Source: Rhabdaerophilum sp. SD176 (lineage in GTDB: Bacteria > Pseudomonadota > Alphaproteobacteria > Rhizobiales > Beijerinckiaceae). Taken from it: 64,000 nt of DNA. Below, piece by piece: positions 42,344 to 51,437 of this stretch. Where the stretch lies: NCBI RefSeq assembly GCF_030143245.1, contig NZ_JARJNS010000005.1, forward strand, positions 186,001 to 250,000, read 5' to 3'. Within the stretch, counting starts at the first letter, position 1; every line of letters begins with the position of its first letter. The notes under the pieces are model-generated. The model ran no database searches, was not told the DNA's origin, and worked only from the letters and a program-made list of their open reading frames with translations. Both the position numbers and the translations under genes were made by a program.

Positions 42344-44149
42344 TCAGCTGTCCATCTTCAGGGCAGCGATGAAGGCTTCCTGCGGAATCTCGACCTTGCC
42401 GAACTGCCGCATCTTCTTCTTGCCTTCCTTCTGCTTGTCCAGAAGCTTGCGCTTGCGGCTGATATCGCCGCCATAGCACTTGGCCGTCACGTCCTTGCGC
42501 AGGGCACGCACCGTCTCGCGGGCGATGATCTTGCCGCCGATCGCCGCCTGGATCGGGATCTGGAAGAGATGCGGCGGGATCAGGTCTTTCAGCTTCTCGC
42601 ACATCACCCGGCCGCGGCCTTCGGCGCGGTTGCGGTGAACTAGCATGGAGAGCGCATCCACCGGCTCGGAATTGACCAGCACCGACAGTTTCACGAGGTC
42701 GCCCTCGCGGTAATCGGTGATCGTGTAGTCGAACGAGGCATAGCCCTTCGAGATCGATTTCAGCCGGTCATAGAAGTCGAACACCACCTCGTTGAGCGGC
42801 AGGTCATAGACCACCATGGCGCGCTTGCCGACATAGGTCAGGTCGATCTGGTTACCGCGGCGCTCCTGGCAGAGCTTGAGGATCGCACCGAGGTAATCAT
42901 CCGGTGTGAGGATCGTGGCGCGGATCCAGGGTTCGCGGATCTCCGCGATCTTCATCACATCCGGCAGGTCGGCCGGGTTGTGCAGGTCGATCTCTGAGCC
43001 GTCGCGCAGGGCGATCTGGTAGACGACGCTCGGTGCCGTGGCGATCAGGTCGAGGTTGAATTCGCGCGTCAGCCGCTCCTGGATGATTTCCAGATGCAGC
43101 AGGCCGAGGAAACCGCAGCGGAAACCGAAGCCAAGCGCGGCGGAGGATTCCATCTCGTAGGTGAAGCTGGCATCGTTGAGCCGCAGCTTGCCCATCGCGG
43201 CCCGCAATTCGTCGAACTCCGCCGCGTCCACAGGAAACAGCCCGCAGAACACCACCGGCTGCACCGGCTTGAAGCCCGGCAGCGCCTGCGCGGTCGGCTT
43301 CTTCTCCTCGGTGATCGTGTCGCCGACGCGGGTATCCGCCACTTCCTTGATCGAGGCGGTGATGAAGCCCACCTCGCCCGGGGTGAGTTCCGCCAGGTCG
43401 ATCATCTTGGGCGTGAACACGCCGACCCGGTCGATATCATAGACAGCATCCGTGCCCATCATCTTGACGCGCATGCCTTTCCGGAGCTTGCCGTCGATGA
43501 TCCGCACCAGCACGACCACGCCGAGATAGACATCGTACCAGCTGTCGACCAGCAGGGCCTTCAGCGGCGCCGAGACATCGCCCTTCGGCGGCGGCAGGCG
43601 GGTCACGATGGCCTCGAGCACACCCTCGATATTGAGCCCGGTCTTGGCCGAGATCGGCACGGCTTCCGACGCGTCGAGCCCGATCACTTCCTCGATCTGC
43701 TCCTTCACCCGGTCCGGCTCGGCCGCAGGCAGATCCACCTTGTTGAGGACGGGGACAATCTCGTGATTGGCATCGAGCGCGTGATAGACATTGGCCAGCG
43801 TCTGCGCCTCGACGCCCTGGCTCGCATCCACCACCAGCAGCGAACCCTCGCAGGCTGCGAGGCTGCGCGAGACCTCGTAGGCGAAGTCGACATGGCCCGG
43901 CGTGTCCATCAGGTTGAGGATGTAGTCCTTGCCGTCATTGGCCCGGTAATTCAGCCGGACGGTCTGCGCCTTGATGGTGATGCCGCGCTCGCGCTCGATC
44001 TCCATGCTGTCGAGCACCTGCTCGACCATCTCGCGCTCCTGCAGACCCCCGGTTTTCTGGATCAGGCGGTCGGCGAGGGTCGACTTGCCGTGGTCGATAT
44101 GCGCCACGATGGAGAAGTTGCGAATATTGGTGATCGGTTCCGTGCTCAT
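42344..44149 (-). CDS. lepA: Elongation factor 4 (LepA)
   Basis: A 601-residue translational GTPase that back-translocates or repairs stalled ribosomes and aids 30S assembly. The G motifs are in [14 protein letters not shown] (P-loop), [15 protein letters not shown] (G3) and [13 protein letters not shown] (G4). The LepA-specific C-terminal domain closes with [21 protein letters not shown]-like charged residues. The ATG at 44149 ([21 protein letters not shown]) gives the usual family length; the longer frame start at 44185 is not needed. It is convergent with the full-length YeeE gene, seven bases apart. Confidence 0.96.
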   Translation of the reverse strand: MSTEPITNIRNFSIVAHIDHGKSTLADRLIQKTGGLQEREMVEQVLDSMEIERERGITIKAQTVRLNYRANDGKDYILNLMDTPGHVDFAYEVSRSLAACEGSLLVVDASQGVEAQTLANVYHALDANHEIVPVLNKVDLPAAEPDRVKEQIEEVIGLDASEAVPISAKTGLNIEGVLEAIVTRLPPPKGDVSAPLKALLVDSWYDVYLGVVVLVRIIDGKLRKGMRVKMMGTDAVYDIDRVGVFTPKMIDLAELTPGEVGFITASIKEVADTRVGDTITEEKKPTAQALPGFKPVQPVVFCGLFPVDAAEFDELRAAMGKLRLNDASFTYEMESSAALGFGFRCGFLGLLHLEIIQERLTREFNLDLIATAPSVVYQIALRDGSEIDLHNPADLPDVMKIAEIREPWIRATILTPDDYLGAILKLCQERRGNQIDLTYVGKRAMVVYDLPLNEVVFDFYDRLKSISKGYASFDYTITDYREGDLVKLSVLVNSEPVDALSMLVHRNRAEGRGRVMCEKLKDLIPPHLFQIPIQAAIGGKIIARETVRALRKDVTAKCYGGDISRKRKLLDKQKEGKKKMRQFGKVEIPQEAFIAALKMDS

Positions 44150-44215
44150 GGCGCGGGAGATAGCGAAGCTGGCGCAAATGTCCAAGGAAATCGCGCTCTG
44201 ACGGATACCTGCGAC

Positions 44216-44250
44216 AAAACAAAACGGGCAGCCCGGGGGAGCGGGCTGCC
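44216..44250 (-). terminator. Rho-independent terminator of the YeeE/YedE pair
   Basis: Read leftward, GGCAGCCCG (44250-44242) and CGGGCTGCC (44235-44227) form a nine-base stem with a six-base loop, followed by CGTTTTGTTTTG. It lies 27 bases after the stop at 44277 and isolates the sulfur-transport pair from lepA. Confidence 0.82.
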
Positions 44251-44276
44251 AGAGTCAGGGAGAGGAATGCTGCTGT

Positions 44277-44900
44277 TCAGCGCGAGGCGGCGCCTGCCGC
44301 CGCCGCCGGCAGCGGCACCGGATCTTCCGGCACGCCATCGGCATTCGGGCCGATTTCCTTTTCCCAGGGAGAAACCTTCTCCAGCCAGATGAGGAACCCG
44401 ATGATCACGGCAGCAAAGCCCAGCGCGACGGCCGGGAAAGGCACGCCCAGCAGCTGGTCGAGGGTCAGCTTCCCGTAGGAGCCGGCCGTCAGGACAGGCT
44501 TCAGGATGTTCGGCTCCATGTAGGTGAAGGCGAGGGCACCGAAGAGGCCGCCGATGAAGGTGAAGATCGCATCCTTGTAGCCGGTGCCGATCTGCGCCAG
44601 GACCGTGCCAGGGCAGGCGCCGGCAATCACGATCCCGACGCCGAGAATGGCCCCGCCGACAATGTCCGCCGCGAACAGCGTCGCCTTGGGCGAGAGCTTG
44701 GCAAAGCCGAAGCCGACCAGGATCGACAGCACGATCAGCCCGGTGGCCACGGCACTGAGGAACATCTTCAGCATGGCATGGCGGGACATCTGCATCTGGC
44801 AGACGATGACTCCGCCTTCGCAGACACGGCCCTTTTCCAGCGCCATGCCGAAGATGGCGCCCATGGCGAGCCCGATGAGAATGGCAGCAAAAACGCTCAT
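44277..44900 (-). CDS. YeeE/YedE family half-transporter, second subunit
   Basis: A 207-residue membrane protein of about five helices. The helix-1 motif EKGRVCEGGVIVCQMQ and the glycine-rich GVGIVIAGACPGTVLAQIG carry the conserved cysteines of the YeeE/YedE fold. It is the second half of a split transporter, with its partner 10 bases upstream. A charged, Pro/Ala-rich C-terminal tail is on the cytosolic side. Such pairs commonly move sulfur species and are under sulfide-sensing ArsR regulators. Confidence 0.87.
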   Translation of the reverse strand: MSVFAAILIGLAMGAIFGMALEKGRVCEGGVIVCQMQMSRHAMLKMFLSAVATGLIVLSILVGFGFAKLSPKATLFAADIVGGAILGVGIVIAGACPGTVLAQIGTGYKDAIFTFIGGLFGALAFTYMEPNILKPVLTAGSYGKLTLDQLLGVPFPAVALGFAAVIIGFLIWLEKVSPWEKEIGPNADGVPEDPVPLPAAAAGAASR

Positions 44901-44910
44901 GACTGTCTCC

Positions 44911-45429
44911 TCAGACGCGCTTGTAGATGAGATTGGCCGTGATCATGCCAGCGGCGAACATGGCCGTGACGGCGATGAAGGAGCCGATGGCGAGCTGGGC
45001 GATGCCCGAGACACCATGGCCGGAGGTGCAGCCATCGGCGATCCGCGCACCGAACACCATGATGAACCCGCCGAGGGTGGCCATCGCATAGCGACGGGCC
45101 GGCGTATGGGCGCCCATTGCCTTGGCCCAGAACGGGGAATGGCCCCAGCGCGGCGTGCCGGACAGGCGCGACGACAGGAAGGCGCCGAGCACGATCCCGG
45201 CAATCAGCGCCACCTGCCACCAGTTCTTCGCGCCGCTCAGGTGATTGGCGGCATATTTGATCTCGGCGATCGAGGGATCGACGAACTGGGCGATGTTGGC
45301 GGAAATGGTGACATAGGACGAGGACGTGCCGAGCGCCGTGCCGATCAGCAGGAAGGCGGGAATCTGCAGCAGCCCGACAACGATGCCGGCCGTATAGGGC
45401 GACCAGGCGCGCTTGGTGATACCGAGCAT
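44911..45429 (-). CDS. YeeE/YedE family half-transporter, first subunit
   Basis: A 172-residue membrane protein of about five helices, starting MLGITKRAW after GGAGG. The motif FGARIADGCTSGHGVSG carries the conserved cysteine of the first half of the YeeE/YedE fold. It is the promoter-proximal gene of the pair and is preceded by a promoter whose spacer holds a strong dyad (45469-45488), the mark of ArsR-type repression. With the second subunit it would form a complete sulfur-species transporter in the inner membrane. Confidence 0.87.
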   Translation of the reverse strand: MLGITKRAWSPYTAGIVVGLLQIPAFLLIGTALGTSSSYVTISANIAQFVDPSIAEIKYAANHLSGAKNWWQVALIAGIVLGAFLSSRLSGTPRWGHSPFWAKAMGAHTPARRYAMATLGGFIMVFGARIADGCTSGHGVSGIAQLAIGSFIAVTAMFAAGMITANLIYKRV

Positions 45430-45465
45430 GGGACCTCCGGGAGGACGGGAGTGATGATCCCGTCC

Positions 45466-45493
45466 TTTACATTCATACATATGAATGTGTCAA
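45466..45493 (-). promoter_or_regulatory. Promoter of the YeeE/YedE pair with an ArsR-like operator in its spacer
   Basis: On the minus strand the -35 is TTGACA (45493-45488) and the -10 is TGTAAA (45471-45466), sixteen bases apart. The operator is ACATTCATA-CA-TATGAATGT (45469-45488), a perfect nine-base dyad around two bases. An occupied operator would cover both promoter elements. Dyads of this AT-rich ATTCATA type are typical for ArsR-family repressors (SqrR/BigR-type sulfide sensors among them). No such regulator is in the window. Confidence 0.65.
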
Positions 45494-45518
45494 GAGGTCG
45501 ACTTGGTTTTCCCCGCCT

Positions 45519-46484
45519 TCAGGCAGCCTCCACCATCGGCGCCAGCATGGCCTTGAGCTTGCCGAGATCGGCCGCGAACAGGCGGATCCCTTCGGCCAGT
45601 TTTTCGGTGGCCATGGCATTCTCGTTCATCGCCCAGCGGAAGGAGGCCTCGTCAACAGCGATCCGCGCCGGAGCGGTTGCACCGCGGCTGTCGGGGGACA
45701 GGACCCGCGCAAGCGGCCCGTGATCCTGCGCCAGTTGGTCGAGCAGGGCCGGAGCGATGGTCAGGCGGTCACAGCCGGCCAGCGCTTCGATCTCGCCGAG
45801 ATTGCGGAACGAGGCGCCCATCACCACGGTTCCGTGGCCATGCGCCTTGTAATACGCATAGATCGAACGGACGGAGACAACGCCGGGATCGGTTTCGGCC
45901 ATGTAGTCCTGCCCGGTCGCCTTCTTGTACCAGTCGAGGATCCGCCCGACGAAGGGCGAGATCAGGAAGGCGCCGGCTTCCGCCGCAGCCACCGCCTGGG
46001 CCAGACTGAATAGCAGCGTCAGGTTGCAGTCGATTCCGTCCTTCTGGAGGATCTCCGCCGCGCGGATGCCTTCCCAGGTCGAGGCGATCTTGATCAGGAC
46101 CCGATCGCGGCCGATCCCCCGGCTCTCGTAATCAGCGATGATCCGTCGGGCCTTGGCCACACTCCTGGCCGTATCGAACGAGAGATCGGCATCGACCTCT
46201 GTCGAAACGCGGCCCGGCACCCGGCGCGTCAGTTCGCTGCCGAAGGTCACGGCGAGCCGGTCACAGGCGGCCTCGACGCGCTGCGCCGCCGGGAGGTTCT
46301 GCGCCTGCGCCCAATGCACGGCTTCCTCCACCAAAGGGCGATAGGCCGGCATTTCCGCGGCCTTGAGGATCAGTGTCGGGTTGGTCGTGCAATCCGTGGG
46401 CTTGAACGCCTCGATCGCGGCCATGTCGCCGGTATCGGCGACAACGACGGTCATGGCTTTCAGTTGTTCGAGCTTGCTGGGCAT
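45519..46484 (-). CDS. tal: Transaldolase (TalB type)
   Basis: A 321-residue class I transaldolase of the pentose phosphate pathway, transferring dihydroxyacetone units. The N-terminal Asp is in [14 protein letters not shown], the conserved CTTNPTLIL follows, and the Schiff-base Lys is in [17 protein letters not shown]. The Asp of DYESRGI and the late GCDRLTIAP are also family features. The length fits TalB. It is on the minus strand 18 bases after the acyl-CoA regulator gene, so the two may share a transcript. Confidence 0.93.
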   Translation of the reverse strand: MPSKLEQLKAMTVVVADTGDMAAIEAFKPTDCTTNPTLILKAAEMPAYRPLVEEAVHWAQAQNLPAAQRVEAACDRLAVTFGSELTRRVPGRVSTEVDADLSFDTARSVAKARRIIADYESRGIGRDRVLIKIASTWEGIRAAEILQKDGIDCNLTLLFSLAQAVAAAEAGAFLISPFVGRILDWYKKATGQDYMAETDPGVVSVRSIYAYYKAHGHGTVVMGASFRNLGEIEALAGCDRLTIAPALLDQLAQDHGPLARVLSPDSRGATAPARIAVDEASFRWAMNENAMATEKLAEGIRLFAADLGKLKAMLAPMVEAA

Positions 46485-46502
46485 TCCGGCGCGGTTCCTT
46501 CG

Positions 46503-47930
46503 TCAGCCGCCCATCGAATAGGTCGACAGGCCGCGCTTGTTTTCGTCGATGGACAGCCGCTGCGCAAGCGCGGGCATGGCACGGTCGGCGCAATCCGTGC
46601 GCGGGCAGGTCCGGCACGAGACGCCGATCGGTGTGACCACCTGCGGATCGTCGAGATTGAGGCCATCGGCATAAACGATCTCGCGGGCATGGGAGATCGC
46701 GGTGCCGAGCCCGATGGCCAGGGTGCCGGCGCGCTGCGGCATACCGCCCCGGATGAAGGCCCGGCCTGCCGGCGTGAGCGTGCGGGCGATGCAGAAGAAC
46801 TGGCTGCCATCCGGCATTTTGGATACCTGCACGCGCAGCATTCCGGGCGTGGCGAAGGCATCATAGACATTCCAGCGCGGGCAAGCGGCGCCGAACCGGG
46901 CAATCTGGATCCCGGACAGCGAGAATCGCTTCGAGATGTTGCCGGCAATGTCGACCCGGATCAGGTGGAACGGGATGCCTTCATTGCCCGGACGCTGCAG
47001 GGTGGTCAGCCGGTGGCAGACCTGCTCGAAGGACAGGCCGAACCGGTGCTGGAGGATGTCGATCGCATAGCGCGTGCTCCGCGCCGCCTCGAGGAACCGG
47101 TCATAGGGCGCCATCACCGCCGCTGCGAAATAATTCGCGAGCGCCGAGGCGGCCAGCGCATCCGCCTCCAGGCTGGAGGACTTGCCGCCCGAAACCGCCT
47201 GGTCGATTTCCTTCCGGTAGCCGAGAAAGGCAATCTGGTGCGCCAGCTGGAAGGTCCGGCTTGGCAGGGGCAGCAGTTCCGAGAGCATCAGCCGTCGGGT
47301 CAGCGGGTTGTAGTGCCGCAGCAGGCCCTGCATCGCATCGACCGACGCAATCTCGACATCGACGGCGAAGCGCATGTTCAGCACCTTCACCAGATCCTGC
47401 TGGAGCGTCAGCAGCGCGAGGCCGTTCTCCTGCCAGAGCTGCTCGGCTGCTTCTTCCAGTTCGGCGAAATGGTTGCGGCGCCGTTGCAGGAATTCGGTCA
47501 CTTCCTCGGAGGGCAGGGCATGGATGCCGCCTTCGCCATCGGCCTCGTCGCCGAAACGGCTGTCGCCGGCCCCGCCGCGCCGATAGGCCTGGTAAAGGCC
47601 GAGGAAAGCGCGCCCCATGGCTGGCAGTTGCGCGACCAGTTCCTTCACATCACTGGCCTTCACGTCAGCCGCCTCGAAGACGGGGTCCGACAGGGCTTCC
47701 ATCAGGTCGGTCTGGAGCTGTTCGTCGCCCTCGCCGCCAAGGCTGGCAAGGTCGACCTGGAATTTCTCGGCAAGGCGCAGCAGCACCGGCACCGTGACCG
47801 GGCGCTGGTTGCTCTCGATCAGGTTGAGATAGCTCGGCGAGATCGCGAGTTCGGCGGCCATCTGCGCCTGGCTGAGCCGGCGCTCCTGGCGAAGGCGGCG
47901 GATCTTGCCGCCGATCCGGAGAGATTTCAT
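46503..47930 (-). CDS. XRE-type short-chain acyl-CoA regulator (ScfR/RamB family), next to aceA
   Basis: A 475-residue regulator: an XRE helix-turn-helix at residues 7-60 (LRQERRLSQAQMAAELAISPSYLN in part) and a long metabolite-sensing region with the ImmA/IrrE-like and DUF2083 parts. The C-terminus holds a cysteine cluster C-x2-C-x4-C at residues 439-447 plus a Cys in GAACPRW near residue 350. The family (RamB, ScfR, PccR) senses acyl-CoAs and controls glyoxylate-cycle or propionyl-CoA genes. It is divergent from isocitrate lyase, its classical target. AGGAGG precedes the ATG. Confidence 0.9.
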   Translation of the reverse strand: MKSLRIGGKIRRLRQERRLSQAQMAAELAISPSYLNLIESNQRPVTVPVLLRLAEKFQVDLASLGGEGDEQLQTDLMEALSDPVFEAADVKASDVKELVAQLPAMGRAFLGLYQAYRRGGAGDSRFGDEADGEGGIHALPSEEVTEFLQRRRNHFAELEEAAEQLWQENGLALLTLQQDLVKVLNMRFAVDVEIASVDAMQGLLRHYNPLTRRLMLSELLPLPSRTFQLAHQIAFLGYRKEIDQAVSGGKSSSLEADALAASALANYFAAAVMAPYDRFLEAARSTRYAIDILQHRFGLSFEQVCHRLTTLQRPGNEGIPFHLIRVDIAGNISKRFSLSGIQIARFGAACPRWNVYDAFATPGMLRVQVSKMPDGSQFFCIARTLTPAGRAFIRGGMPQRAGTLAIGLGTAISHAREIVYADGLNLDDPQVVTPIGVSCRTCPRTDCADRAMPALAQRLSIDENKRGLSTYSMGG

Positions 47931-47939
47931 GCAACCTCC

Positions 47940-47977
47940 TGTAAATATATTTACACTTCACAACATTACATTTGTGA
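47940..47977. promoter_or_regulatory. Palindrome and dyad between the acyl-CoA regulator and aceA
   Basis: TGTAAATATATTTACA (47940-47955) is a perfect sixteen-base palindrome beginning on the last base of the regulator's ribosome-site complement, so binding would block its own expression. A second dyad is TCACAA (47958-47963) and TTGTGA (47972-47977) with an eight-base spacer. Autoregulation and control of aceA by the regulator are the likely purpose. Confidence 0.6.
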
Positions 47978-48147
47978 GTATGTCAATCATTTTCCGTGTT
48001 TCTCGACTAATTCCAACGGCTTATTGCATCTGCGAATGGCGCGTGAGAGGAGAATGCGTGTGAAGGCTTGTAAATGATGTTTGCTTGCTCCGGCATCAGG
48101 GATGAGCCGCGCATCCTCGACGATCTTCTGACTTGAAAGGAAAGACC

Positions 48148-49440
48148 ATGTCCGCCCCCACCACATCTTACAACCCGCAGAACAAGCGCGACTATACCCC
48201 CGCGGATGTCGCGAAGCTCGCCGGTTCGTTCAAGATGGAATACACGCTCGCCCGTATGGGCGCCGAGCGTCTCCGCATGCTGCTCGCCAACCGCCCGTTC
48301 GTCCGCACCCTCGGCGCCCTCACCGGCAACCAGGCGATGCAGCAGGTGAAGGCCGGCCTCGAAGCCATCTATCTCTCGGGCTGGCAGGTCGCCGCCGATG
48401 CCAACAATGCCGGCCAGATGTATCCGGACCAGTCGCTCTATCCGGCCTCGTCCGTGCCGGACGTGGTGCGCCGCATCAACAACACGCTGCGCCGCGCCGA
48501 CCAGATCGCCCATATGGAAGGGGACACCTCCATCCATTACATGGCGCCGATCATCGCCGATGCCGAAGCCGGCTTCGGGGGCCCGCTCAATGCCTTCGAA
48601 CTGATGAAGGGCATGATCGAATCGGGCGCTGCCGGCGTGCATTTCGAGGACCAGCTGGCCTCGGAAAAGAAGTGCGGCCATCTCGGCGGCAAGGTGCTGG
48701 TCCCGACCAAGACCTTCATCCGCACTCTGAACGCGGCGCGTCTCGCGGCGGATGTCTGTGGTGTGCCGACCGTGCTGCTCGCCCGCACCGACGCCCATGC
48801 CGCCAACCTGATCACCTCGGATGTGGATGATTACGATCATCCGTGGATCGATCGCGACAGCCGCACAGAGGAAGGCTTCTTCCGCCTGAAGCAGGGCAAC
48901 AAGCACTCGGTCGAGCATGCGATCGCCCGTGGCCTGGCTTATGGCGATTACGCTGACCTCGTCTGGTGGGAAACCTCGGAGCCGGATCTGGGCGAGGCCC
49001 GCGAATTCGCCACCGAGTTCAAGAAGAAGTACCCGAACAAGCTGCTCGCCTACAATTGCTCGCCCTCCTTCAACTGGAAGAAGAAGATGAGCGATGCCGA
49101 GGCTGCGAAGTATCAGGAAGAGATCGGCGCGATGGGCTACAAGTACCAGTTCGTAACGCTGGCCGGCTTCCACTCGCTCAACCTCTCGATGTTCGAGCTG
49201 GCCAAGGGCTATTCGCAGCGCGGCATGGGTGCCTATTCGGAAATGCAGCAGCGCGAATTCGCGGCCCAGGACATCGGCTTCACCGCCGTCCGTCACCAGC
49301 GCGAAGTCGGCACCGGCTATTTCGATGCCGTCGCCATGGCAATCTCGCAGGGCAAGTCCTCGACGACCGCGATGGCCGGCTCGACCGAAACCGAGCAGTT
49401 CCACGGCGATGCGCCGGCCAAGGCGATCGCGGCCGAGTAA
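48148..49440 (+). CDS. aceA: Isocitrate lyase
   Basis: A 430-residue glyoxylate-cycle enzyme splitting isocitrate to glyoxylate and succinate. The catalytic motif KKCGHLGGK and the metal-ligand region [17 protein letters not shown] are clear; the C-terminal lid region is present ([22 protein letters not shown]). AAGGAAAG lies before the ATG at 48148. It is divergent from the acyl-CoA regulator and is followed by a strong hairpin at 49480. No malate synthase is in the window. The length fits the shorter bacterial ICL class. Confidence 0.95.
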   Translation: MSAPTTSYNPQNKRDYTPADVAKLAGSFKMEYTLARMGAERLRMLLANRPFVRTLGALTGNQAMQQVKAGLEAIYLSGWQVAADANNAGQMYPDQSLYPASSVPDVVRRINNTLRRADQIAHMEGDTSIHYMAPIIADAEAGFGGPLNAFELMKGMIESGAAGVHFEDQLASEKKCGHLGGKVLVPTKTFIRTLNAARLAADVCGVPTVLLARTDAHAANLITSDVDDYDHPWIDRDSRTEEGFFRLKQGNKHSVEHAIARGLAYGDYADLVWWETSEPDLGEAREFATEFKKKYPNKLLAYNCSPSFNWKKKMSDAEAAKYQEEIGAMGYKYQFVTLAGFHSLNLSMFELAKGYSQRGMGAYSEMQQREFAAQDIGFTAVRHQREVGTGYFDAVAMAISQGKSSTTAMAGSTETEQFHGDAPAKAIAAE

Positions 49441-49479
49441 ACCTTTGGGGCCGGTGCTCATCCCCCCGGCCTTAGACTG

Positions 49480-49515
49480 GCCGGATCGCGGATTGTCCCG
49501 CGATCCGGCATTTCT
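49480..49515 (+). terminator. Hairpin terminator after aceA
   Basis: Twelve-base perfect arms GCCGGATCGCGG and CCGCGATCCGGC with a six-base loop, 40 bases after the aceA stop. The tail ATTTCTCTCC has only a weak T run, so termination could be incomplete and let the DUF4170 gene be read. Confidence 0.6.
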
Positions 49516-49567
49516 CTCCAACCTTAGAAAGAACGCGTTCCGCTCGGGGACAGAAAGGAGAACCACG

Positions 49568-49786
49568 ATGCCAAGACAATTCTGGGTGATTGGCGGCGAA
49601 TATCAATGCGTGGAATTCCACGAGGTCATTCCGGGGACAGCACGCGTATTCGGGCCGTTCTCCTCCTATGAGGAAGCCAACCGGATCTGGCGCGAGCGCT
49701 CGCTCGCCAGCCGGTCCTCGGCCACCACGCGCTATTCCATCGTGGCAAACGCGCCCAATCCGAACCGCCAGAATGAGGCTGCATAA
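49568..49786 (+). CDS. DUF4170 domain-containing small protein
   Basis: A 72-residue protein starting MPRQFWVIGGEYQCVEF, after AAAGGAG. It matches DUF4170, a small family widespread in Hyphomicrobiales, with the conserved VFGPFSSYEEANRIWRERS segment and the ARYSIV-like strand (TTRYSIVAN). Function unknown. It follows aceA by 127 bases with a hairpin in between and is itself followed by a UUCG-loop terminator, so it is probably its own short transcription unit. Confidence 0.85.
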   Translation: MPRQFWVIGGEYQCVEFHEVIPGTARVFGPFSSYEEANRIWRERSLASRSSATTRYSIVANAPNPNRQNEAA

Positions 49787-49833
49787 GACAGCGGCGGCAA
49801 AATAATATTGGAGGAATCGCCGGAGCAGGCGAG

Positions 49834-49859
49834 GCCGGGTCTTCGGACCCGGCTTTTTC
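49834..49859 (+). terminator. Rho-independent terminator after the DUF4170 gene
   Basis: An eight-base stem GCCGGGTC / GACCCGGC closed by a TTCG tetraloop and followed by five T bases. It is a textbook intrinsic terminator 47 bases after the DUF4170 stop. Confidence 0.9.
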
Positions 49860-49962
49860 TGTTTCAGACACCCTGAAACAGGCGTTCCGCCGATTGTTGC
49901 TTGCCTCGGGCCCGGCTGCATGCCATTAGCCCGCCCCCGCAAGCAAGAAGGGCCATCCGGCC

Positions 49963-50904
49963 ATGCGCAATCCGCAATCAGGCTCCGAATTCTCGTTATC
50001 CCACCTGCTGGACGACATCCGGGATCATGTCCGGCCGGCTTTCGGGCGCGGCCGCGTGGCGGATTACATCCCCGAACTCGCGCGGGTCGATCCGCGGAAA
50101 TTCGGGATGGCGGTGGTGACCCTCGATGGCGAGGAAGTCGGCACCGGCGATTGCGACGAGCCGTTCTCGCTGCAGAGCATCACCAAGCTGTTCGCGCTGA
50201 TCCTTGCGCTGAACCGGGGCGGCGACGAGATCTGGACGCGCGTCGGCAAGGAGCCCTCGGGCACGGCCTTCAACCATCTGGCCATTCTCGAGGCCGAGCA
50301 GGGCGCGCCGCGCAACCCCTTCGTCAATGCCGGAGCGCTGGCAGTGACGGATTACCTGATGGGGCGCAGCGCGGATGTCGCCGGGCTCATGGCTGGCCTG
50401 GTTCGCGTCAGCGGCGGGATTTCCGGCGGGCAGGTGAACGAGGCAGTTGCCCTGTCCGAACAGGCGACGGCCCATCAGAACCGTGCCATCGCGCATATCC
50501 TCAAGGTCCATGGTACGATCGACCATGCCCCGGATGCCGTGGTCGACGCCTATTGCCGGCAATGCGCCCTGGAATTCTCGGTGCGCGACCTGGCCCGCGC
50601 CGCCTTGCCACTGGCCGCTTCCGGCTTTTCGCCCTTCTCGCGCGAGACGATCATGCCGGCACGCCTCGCCCGCCGCGTCAATGCAGTGATGATGACCTGC
50701 GGCATGTACGAATCCACGGGCAGTTTCGCCTATCGCGTCGGCCTGCCGGCCAAGAGCGGTGTCGGCGGCGGGATCGTCGCCGTTGCGCCGGGGCGGGGCG
50801 CGGTGGCCGTCTGGTCGCCCGAACTGGATCGCGTCGGCAATTCCCTTGTCGGCACGATCGCGCTCGAACTTTTCGTCCAGAATGCCGGCTGGTCGGTCCT
50901 TTGA
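49963..50904 (+). CDS. glsA: Glutaminase (GlsA family)
   Basis: A 313-residue serine-dependent beta-lactamase-fold glutaminase that hydrolyses L-glutamine to glutamate and ammonia. The Ser-x-x-Lys of the active site is S72-x-x-K75 (FSLQSITKLFAL). NAGALAVTDY and the Tyr of MYESTGSFAYRVGLPAKSGVGGG complete the family pattern. It is in the cytosol. The gene converges with usg, with three bases between the stops. It adds to the ammonia and glutamate supply suggested by the D-amino-acid and dipeptide genes. Confidence 0.93.
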   Translation: MRNPQSGSEFSLSHLLDDIRDHVRPAFGRGRVADYIPELARVDPRKFGMAVVTLDGEEVGTGDCDEPFSLQSITKLFALILALNRGGDEIWTRVGKEPSGTAFNHLAILEAEQGAPRNPFVNAGALAVTDYLMGRSADVAGLMAGLVRVSGGISGGQVNEAVALSEQATAHQNRAIAHILKVHGTIDHAPDAVVDAYCRQCALEFSVRDLARAALPLAASGFSPFSRETIMPARLARRVNAVMMTCGMYESTGSFAYRVGLPAKSGVGGGIVAVAPGRGAVAVWSPELDRVGNSLVGTIALELFVQNAGWSVL

Positions 50905-50907
50905 GAC

Positions 50908-51177
50908 TCAGTTCAACCGGAACTCGACGCCAACCTTCCGGATTTCCGCCGGGGTGATCAGCCGGTTATGGGCCACCTTGATCGAATGCAGGGCGCCCTC
51001 GATCTCGCGGCGCCAGAAATCGATGAACCGATGCAGCACCGGGAAGTTCGGATAGACATCGTAATCCTGCCAGATGAATTCCTGGAGCAGGGCCGGATGA
51101 TCCGGAAGGCGGTAGAGGATATTCGCCGTCGTCAGCCCATATCCTTCAAGCTGGCGGCGGAACTGCAGATCAACCAT
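50908..51177 (-). CDS. usg: Usg family protein
   Basis: An 89-residue protein of the Usg family, named from a gene near a tryptophan locus. Typical is the VDLQFRRQLEGYGLTTANILYRLPDHP start and the FLVWQDYD-like segment (FIWQDYDVYPNFPVLHRFI). AGGAGG lies before the ATG. Function is not known, but the family is restricted to alphaproteobacteria and is often near lipid A or phosphate genes. Here it sits between glutaminase and a CDF transporter, both on the other strand. Confidence 0.85.
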   Translation of the reverse strand: MVDLQFRRQLEGYGLTTANILYRLPDHPALLQEFIWQDYDVYPNFPVLHRFIDFWRREIEGALHSIKVAHNRLITPAEIRKVGVEFRLN

Positions 51178-51236
51178 GACGTCCTCCTTTCTCGAAAGAG
51201 CGTCATTATTTCACTGCGGAACTCCTTGCGCAGAAG

Positions 51237-51264
51237 TTGACAAACGGTCGCAGGGATGTAAAAA
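51237..51264 (+). promoter_or_regulatory. Predicted promoter of the CDF transporter gene
   Basis: TTGACA at 51237-51242 and TAAAAA at 51259-51264 are sixteen bases apart. Transcription would start near 51271, giving a GC-rich leader of about 165 bases with hairpins such as CCGGG-AAAT-CCCGG (51348-51361). No known metal riboswitch was recognised. Confidence 0.45.
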
Positions 51265-51437
51265 AGCATAGAAATTCCAATTTGTTAGCAGCATGTTTCG
51301 CCGGCTGCCAACAATCGTCGCCCGGGTAACGCCGGCAGGGCACCGGCCCGGGAAATCCCGGTCGCAGGGCTTGACCGGAGCCCGGGCCTCGGCCACGGAA
51401 AGCCCAGTTTCCCGCAACGCAGCACCGGAGGCGCGAC

